33,309 bases of DNA. Origin: Nonomuraea corallina. Lineage in GTDB: Bacteria; Actinomycetota; Actinomycetes; Streptosporangiales; Streptosporangiaceae. The position numbers and the translations under genes were made by a program. The DNA lies in contig NZ_JAPNNL010000069.1 in NCBI RefSeq assembly GCF_027620315.1, forward strand, positions 1-33,309. The letters are read 5' to 3'. Under the pieces are notes generated by a model, which was not told the origin of the DNA, searched no databases, and saw only the letters and a list, made by a program, of their open reading frames with translations. Positions 29,600 through 33,309 of the stretch are shown here, piece after piece (the stretch's first letter is position 1; each line of letters begins with the position of its first letter).

Positions 29600-30922
29600 A
29601 TGAGCGCAGCGGGTGAAGGCCTGTCCCGCCCGCTTCCCGAGCAGGTGCGGCTCAACGTCGTCGACCTGGCGGCCCAGGTCCTCGGCTCGATGCCCGCCGC
29701 CGCCGTCCCGCCGCCGCTGCGCGGCATCGCCAAGTTCGACCCGCGCAAACGCGCCCGCCTGGGCGGTGCGCCCATCGCCGCCCAGCTGGAGAACGACAAG
29801 GACTTCCGCGAGGCCGTCGCCGAGCACGTCGCCGCCGGCTGGCCGGAGCTGGTCTCCTCCCTGGCCGAGGGCCACCTGCCGCCCGCCGCCGATCCCGTGC
29901 TCGTCGCCGCCGCCGCCTACCTGACCCGCCCTCCGGGGTGGGAGGAGATGATCGAGACGGCGCGGGCGGACCTGGAGCAGAGCGCCGCCGCGGCCGAGGG
30001 CTCGGAGCGCGAGGAGGTCGTGTCCCGGCTGCGCGAGCAGCTGGCCGCGCAGAAGTCGGCGGCCAAGGAGGAGACCGACCGGCTGCGCGAGCAGCTCAAG
30101 ACCGCCCGCAGCGAGAACAGCGACCTGCGCCGCAAGCTCCACGACGCGCGCGAGCGGGCCAAGGCGGCCGTGCGCCGGGCCGAGGAGATGGAGCACGCCG
30201 CCCAGGAGGCCAGGGCCGCGGCCGTCGCGGCCGGCAGCGCGGGCGAGACCGAGCTGCGCCGGCTGCGCGAGCGCCTGGCCGACGCGGAGAAGCAGCTCGA
30301 AGCCTCGCGCCGGGCGGCCCGCGAGGGCCGCAGCATCGAGGACGCCCGCATCAGGGTGCTGCTCGACGCGCTGCAGGACGCCTCCGCCGGGCTGCGCAGG
30401 GAGCTGGCGCTGCCCACCACCATCTCCCGCCCCGCCGACTCGGTGGCCGCCGTCTCCGGGGAGACGCCCGGGGTGCGGGGGGTGCCCGCCCGCGCGCTCG
30501 CCGACGACGACCCGCAGCTGCTCGACCAGCTCCTCGCCCTGCCGCAGATCCACCTGATCATCGACGGCTACAACGTGACCAAGACCGGCTACGGCACCCT
30601 CACCCTGGCCGACCAGCGCAACCGGCTGATGACCGGGCTGGGCGGGCTGGTGGCGCAGACCAGGGTCGAGGTGACCGTGGTCTTCGACGGCGCCGAGCTG
30701 AACGCGCCGGTGCAGGTGGTCGCGCCGCGCGGGGTGCGGGTGCTGTTCAGCGCGCCCGGCGAGATCGCCGACGACCTGATCCGTCAGCTGGTCCGCGCCG
30801 AGCCGCCGGGCCGGGCCATGGCCGTGGTCTCCTCCGACCGGGAGGTCGCCGAGTCCGTGCGCCGGATGGGCGCCAGACCCGTTCCGTCTGCTTTGCTGCT
30901 GCGCAGGCTCGGACGCGCTTAG
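29600..30922 (+). CDS. NYN-domain (YacP/Rae1-like) RNA-binding or nuclease protein
   Basis: 440 residues. N-terminal helical region (about 8-115), a long coiled coil rich in E/R/A (about 125-250, with REQLAAQKSAAKEETDRLREQLKTARSE), and a C-terminal NYN/PIN-like domain (about 315-440) with IIDGYNVTKTGYG (D322), VTVVFDGAEL, ADDLIRQLV and AVVSSDREVAESVRRMGA. The Asp residues of a PIN-type metal site are present (D322, the D of VFDG, ADD, SSD), so ribonuclease activity is plausible but not shown. ATG at 29600 has AAGGGA 7 bases upstream. A possible promoter (TACCCT, 29560-29565) lies 34 bases before. In streptomycetes I recall the same gene in front of NlpC/P60 genes. Confidence 0.88.
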   Translation: MSAAGEGLSRPLPEQVRLNVVDLAAQVLGSMPAAAVPPPLRGIAKFDPRKRARLGGAPIAAQLENDKDFREAVAEHVAAGWPELVSSLAEGHLPPAADPVLVAAAAYLTRPPGWEEMIETARADLEQSAAAAEGSEREEVVSRLREQLAAQKSAAKEETDRLREQLKTARSENSDLRRKLHDARERAKAAVRRAEEMEHAAQEARAAAVAAGSAGETELRRLRERLADAEKQLEASRRAAREGRSIEDARIRVLLDALQDASAGLRRELALPTTISRPADSVAAVSGETPGVRGVPARALADDDPQLLDQLLALPQIHLIIDGYNVTKTGYGTLTLADQRNRLMTGLGGLVAQTRVEVTVVFDGAELNAPVQVVAPRGVRVLFSAPGEIADDLIRQLVRAEPPGRAMAVVSSDREVAESVRRMGARPVPSALLLRRLGRA

Positions 30923-30938
30923 ATGACAATGAGTGTTT

Positions 30939-30970
30939 AGGTGAGACCTCACCTTTCGCTTCTGTACTAT
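30939..30970 (+). promoter_or_regulatory. Palindrome and -10 upstream of the first NlpC/P60 gene
   Basis: AGGTGAG-AC-CTCACCT (30939-30954) is a perfect 7-2-7 palindrome, 16 bases after the NYN stop. TACTAT at 30965-30970 fits TANNNT with a preceding TG. The palindrome can be an operator overlapping the -35 zone or a terminator of the NYN gene (it is followed by TTTCGCTTCT). Confidence 0.4.
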
Positions 30971-31004
30971 TTCGCCCCAGATCTATTCCCCCTGGAGGCG
31001 AGTT

Positions 31005-31979
31005 GTGAGGGTGGGCCGGGCGCCGTTGGCCGCAGGTCTCGTGATCGGGCTGATCATCGTTCCGGCGGGAGGGGTCCTCGCTGACCCGCAACCGACGATC
31101 AGTCAGGCCAAGGCTAAGCTGGAGAAGCTCAACGACAAGGCCGACAAGGTCGTCGACCGCTACAACACGGCCACCGAGAGCTACAAGGACGCCAAGAAGC
31201 GTTACGACAAGCTCAACGACAGCTACAAGCGCAAGCTGTCCACGGTCACCGAGCTGCGTCAGCAGGTCGTCGCGATGGCCGTCAACGGCTATCAGGTGGG
31301 TCGCGACCTGACCACGCTGCCGAGCCTGGTGACCAGCGACCGGCCCGACGACCTGCTCTACCAGATGGCGCTCACCGGCCGGCTGTCCCAGGAGCGCGCC
31401 GGCATGCTGGCCGCCTTCGACCGGGAGAACCGCGGGCTCAAGGCCGAGCGGGACAAGGCCCAGGCCGCCCTCGGCGAGGCCGACGAGGAGCGCGACAAGA
31501 TCAGGCAGGAGCGCGCCGAGGTCGAGAAGCTGGTCACCCAGCAGAAGAAGCTGCTCAACCGCCTGGGCGCCTATCGGGCCGGCGACCCGAACAGCACCGG
31601 CATCAAGTACACCGGCCCCGCCTCCGGCAGCGCCGCCGCCGTGCTGAGCTTCGCCTACGCGCAGGTCGGCAAGCCCTACCAGTTCGGCGGCACCGGCCCC
31701 GGCGGCTGGGACTGCTCCGGCCTGACCCAGGCCTCCTGGCGCGCGGCCGGGGTGTCGCTGCCGCGGACGACCTGGCAGCAGTGGGCCTGGGGCGCCAACC
31801 GGCGGGTCTCGCTCGACGCGCTGCAGCCGGGCGACCTGATCTTCAGTGAGGGCCTCGGCCACGTGAGCATCTACGCGGGGAACGGCAAGATCGTGCATGC
31901 TCCGCAGACCGGCGACGTGGTGAAGGTCGTCGCACTTTCCTCGTACGGACGACGCCTCGTCGGCGCGGTGCGCCCGTGA
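31005..31979 (+). CDS. Secreted NlpC/P60 peptidoglycan endopeptidase with coiled coil (RipC-like)
   Basis: Cleaves D-Glu to diaminopimelate bonds in peptide stems. 324 residues: signal peptide (VGRAPLAAGLVIGLIIVPAGGVLADPQ, cleavage near 26), a coiled coil of about 30-190 (QAKAKLEKLNDKADKVVDRYN ... RQERAEVEKLVTQQKKLLNRL), and a NlpC/P60 domain (about 205-324) with catalytic C237 in DCSGLTQASW, H286 in GLGHVSIY and H298 in KIVHAP. In RipA/RipC proteins the coiled coil is controlled by the FtsEX ABC complex (family knowledge), and an FtsX-type ABC operon lies 3.8 kb away here. GTG start at 31005 with a perfect GGAGG six bases upstream. Confidence 0.95.
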   Translation: MRVGRAPLAAGLVIGLIIVPAGGVLADPQPTISQAKAKLEKLNDKADKVVDRYNTATESYKDAKKRYDKLNDSYKRKLSTVTELRQQVVAMAVNGYQVGRDLTTLPSLVTSDRPDDLLYQMALTGRLSQERAGMLAAFDRENRGLKAERDKAQAALGEADEERDKIRQERAEVEKLVTQQKKLLNRLGAYRAGDPNSTGIKYTGPASGSAAAVLSFAYAQVGKPYQFGGTGPGGWDCSGLTQASWRAAGVSLPRTTWQQWAWGANRRVSLDALQPGDLIFSEGLGHVSIYAGNGKIVHAPQTGDVVKVVALSSYGRRLVGAVRP

Positions 31980-32042
31980 GCCTGCGGAGACTCGTGTGAC
32001 TGGTGTGACACATGGGTCTTGACTCGCCGTCAGAGTCCCAAG

Positions 32043-32058
32043 TGTGAGTATGGTCACA
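32043..32058 (+). promoter_or_regulatory. Crp-type binding palindrome
   Basis: TGTGAGTATGGTCACA is a perfect match to TGTGA-N6-TCACA and also to the GTG-N6-G-N-CAC pattern I recall for Streptomyces Crp. It is in the spacer between the two hydrolase genes, 425 bases upstream of the second gene and about 245 upstream of its riboswitch. Two GTGTGAC half-site-like words precede it (31994-32000, 32003-32009). No clear -10 follows; 32059-32230 otherwise shows nothing I can name. Confidence 0.65.
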
Positions 32059-32235
32059 TTCGCGTAACGAGGCTCCAGCTCCAGCAGGGGATGGCGGGTC
32101 TTACAGGGGGCTTGTCCAGCCTTTACTCGTTGACTCCGCCTTTGCCAGAAGATGGCATTCCGGCGTAGGTTCTGGCGTCGCGGCGGTCACGCCATGCCCG
32201 CCGCCGGCCGTCATCCCGGGTGCCGCAGGCGCCGC

Positions 32236-32294
32236 GATGCGGCCGCACATCCGCGGCCACCGCCGCATCCCCGCGCACCCCTCTGGGCGCGGGG
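32236..32294 (+). other. GC-rich stem-loops upstream of the riboswitch
   Basis: GATGCGGC (32236-32243) can pair with GCCGCATC (32262-32269), enclosing GGCCGC/GCGGCC (32241-32246, 32253-32258) as a competing stem, and CCCCGCGC (32269-32276) can pair with GCGCGGGG (32287-32294). These lie in the long leader just before the aptamer; role unknown. Confidence 0.5.
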
Positions 32295-32300
32295 CGGTGG

Positions 32301-32440
32301 CCTGCCGAATCCGTGCAGCCAGGAGCACGGAGCCGGGGAACCACAGATCCCGCTATTTCAGAGCGGGATCAGGGGTGAATCGGCGCATCACGCGCCGTAG
32401 GGCGACTTCCAGGCCCGAATCCGACAGCTAACCCGGTAGG
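32301..32440 (+). ncRNA. c-di-AMP riboswitch (ydaO/yuaA type)
   Basis: Conserved words in the right order: GCCGAATCCG (32304-32313), GGAGCCGGGGAACC (32329-32342), GGGGTGAATCGGC (32372-32384), AGGGCGACTTCC (32399-32410), GCCCGAATCCGACAGCTAAC (32413-32432), GGTAGGCG (32435-32442). Outer helix P1: CCTGCC (32301-32306) with GGTAGG (32435-32440), one G-U pair. Peripheral stems GATCCCGCT/AGCGGGATC (32346-32370) and CGGCGC/GCGCCG (32381-32397) are perfect. The class binds c-di-AMP and controls wall hydrolases in actinobacteria, which suits the NlpC/P60 gene downstream. Only 16 bases separate P1 from the AAGGAG ribosome site, so no separate terminator fits in between. Confidence 0.92.
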
Positions 32441-32467
32441 CGTTCGTGGAAGACTCAAGGAGCAATC

Positions 32468-33094
32468 CTGTCTACCTCTTCGCATAACCCCCGTCTGTCC
32501 CGTCTTGCCCTGCGCGGCGTAGCGCTCACGATGACCGTGACGGCCGGAGGCGTCGGCCTCCACGCCTCCGCGGCGCAGGCGGAGCCGCCCGTGGCACCCG
32601 CCGGGGCCTCCGTCACCAAGGCGACGGAGTCCGCAGGGACGGCCACGGCTGTCAAGGCAGCCGAGACCGCCAAGACCGCCGGCACCGCCAAGGCCGCCAA
32701 GACCGCCAAGCGGAGCAAGGCGGCCCGACAGCAGGTGAAGGCCCACAAGGCCGTCGCGGTGGCCAAGAAGCAGATCGGTGACCCGTACCGTTACGGGGCC
32801 ACCGGGCCGCACGCGTTCGACTGCTCGGGTCTCGTCCAGTTCGCCTGGAAGAAGGCCGGAGTGTCGATCCCGCGCGTGACGAACAGCCAGTTCGCGCACA
32901 TCAAGAAGAAGGTCTCCTACAAGAACCTGCGACCGGGTGACCTGATGTTCTTCCGCGGGCTCGGCCACGTGGGCATGTACATCGGCAAGGGAAAGATGGT
33001 CCATTCACCGAGCTCGGGCAAGACCGTGCGCGTCGAGAAGGTGAGCGGCTGGCGCAAGTCGTCGTTCGCCGGTGCGGTGCGCCCCGGTCTGTGA
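32468..33094 (+). CDS. Secreted NlpC/P60 endopeptidase with Lys/Ala-rich linker, CTG start
   Basis: 208 residues from a CTG codon. AAGGAG (32457-32462) lies five bases upstream; the frame has no ATG, GTG or TTG between the upstream stop TAA (32429) and an ATG at 32531, and that ATG would remove the basic part of the signal peptide (STSSHNPRLSRLALRGVALT). With CTG the signal ends near HASAAQA. A Lys/Ala/Thr-rich linker (about 45-95) could hold the protein to the anionic wall. NlpC/P60 domain about 96-208 with C119 (DCSGLVQFAW), H167 (GLGHVGMY) and H179 (MVHSPS). Controlled by a c-di-AMP riboswitch and probably Crp. Confidence 0.9.
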   Translation: MSTSSHNPRLSRLALRGVALTMTVTAGGVGLHASAAQAEPPVAPAGASVTKATESAGTATAVKAAETAKTAGTAKAAKTAKRSKAARQQVKAHKAVAVAKKQIGDPYRYGATGPHAFDCSGLVQFAWKKAGVSIPRVTNSQFAHIKKKVSYKNLRPGDLMFFRGLGHVGMYIGKGKMVHSPSSGKTVRVEKVSGWRKSSFAGAVRPGL

Positions 33095-33100
33095 CTGACA

Positions 33101-33141
33101 GCGAAGGCCCCGTCCCCGCAGGTTGGGGGCGGGGCCTTCGC
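33101..33141 (+). terminator. Terminator of second NlpC/P60 gene
   Basis: GCGAAGGCCCCG (33101-33112) and CGGGGCCTTCGC (33130-33141) form a perfect 12-bp stem, extended inward by TCCCC/GGGGG around a GCAGGTT loop. Six bases after the stop. Confidence 0.88.
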
Positions 33142-33155
33142 CGTCCCCGAACGGC

Positions 33156-33161
33156 TAGCAT
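33156..33161 (+). promoter_or_regulatory. -10 element of a leaderless gene
   Basis: TAGCAT fits TANNNT and ends 8 bases before the GTG at 33170, the spacing expected when transcription starts at the first codon. No ribosome site precedes the GTG. Confidence 0.4.
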
Positions 33162-33169
33162 CGGGCAGC

Positions 33170-33309
33170 GTGTCCGGGAACGTGAGCCGCCGAGCGGCGC
33201 TGGCGGGGCTGGTCCTCGCCGTCGCCGCGGCCGACGGGGCGGGACCGGTGGCCGCCGTGGCGCCGGACGAGCTGGCCGAGGTGCGCGCGCTGTGGCGCGG
33301 GGAGCTGAG
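33170..33309 (+). CDS. Exported protein, N-terminal fragment (partial)
   Basis: Open from the GTG at 33170 to the window end (46 codons). Begins SGNVSRRAALAGLVLAVAAADGAGPVAAVAPDELAEVRALWRGEL: a double-arginine followed by a hydrophobic stretch, which may be a Sec or weak Tat signal. A second in-frame GTG at 33182 is possible. The family cannot be told from this fragment. Confidence 0.55.
   Translation, partial: MSGNVSRRAALAGLVLAVAAADGAGPVAAVAPDELAEVRALWRGEL

Noticed and set aside
30941..30952. GTG-N6-CAC within the palindrome before the first hydrolase, as a Crp site
   Set aside because: Crp-type sites need eight bases between GTG and CAC; the spacing here is six.
31994..32010. GTGTGAC direct repeats as a second Crp site
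   Set aside because: They are direct half-sites and do not form the needed inverted pair; kept only as context of the real palindrome.

Overview
The window is high-GC DNA with dense, frequently overlapping genes, many GTG starts and an actinobacterial gene order. Its content (aa3 oxidase with subunit IV, di-haem QcrC, three-helix Rieske protein, one-component/two-component/Ser-Thr kinase regulators, Crp-like site plus c-di-AMP riboswitch in front of a wall hydrolase) points to a filamentous actinomycete, most likely Streptosporangiales (Nonomuraea/Streptosporangium-like); genus is an inference. The order erpA-like, adoK, ctaC, trpD, ctaE-qcrCAB, DEDD/GIY-YIG nuclease and NlpC/P60 hydrolase recalls the Mycobacterium tuberculosis Rv2190c-Rv2204c neighbourhood, so most of the left half is an old, vertically inherited block.

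Left part (1-5.2 kb): tail of a SIMPL-domain protein, nadA (quinolinate synthase, minus), an ErpA/IscA-type Fe-S carrier, adenosine kinase adoK, then a minus-strand operon of cysteine desulfurase, TusA-like sulfur carrier and an Hrp1-like CBS protein. Fe-S enzymes and Fe-S/sulfur supply genes sit directly beside the respiratory genes.

Respiratory part (5.2-15.6 kb): ctaC-ctaD-ctaF, an Ig-like L,D-transpeptidase, the minus-strand pair receiver-like regulator + trpD, and then ctaE-qcrC-qcrA-qcrB. Together these encode the structural core of the cytochrome bcc-aa3 supercomplex. Strong hairpin terminators close ctaF and qcrB.

Middle (15.8-22.8 kb): stand-alone Lrp/AsnC RAM-domain protein and DEDD-exonuclease/GIY-YIG fusion (minus), then three plus-strand genes that look like one signalling cassette: two membrane Ser/Thr kinases with overlapping genes and a kinase-less membrane protein with a collagen-like Gly/Pro N-terminus. 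All three end in the same two-cysteine extracytoplasmic domain (four copies in total, DUF3558-like). This is the best candidate for an undescribed system here.

Right part (22.8-33.3 kb): a minus-strand ABC exporter-type operon (two ATPases + 994-residue FtsX-type permease) divergent from a NarL-type two-component system with an inverted repeat between them; a coiled-coil NYN-domain protein; two secreted NlpC/P60 peptidoglycan endopeptidases. The second hydrolase has a perfect Crp-type palindrome and a c-di-AMP (ydaO-type) riboswitch in its long leader, and its only sensible start codon is CTG. The window ends in the first codons of an exported protein. I saw no rRNA, tRNA, CRISPR array, insertion sequence or prophage genes.
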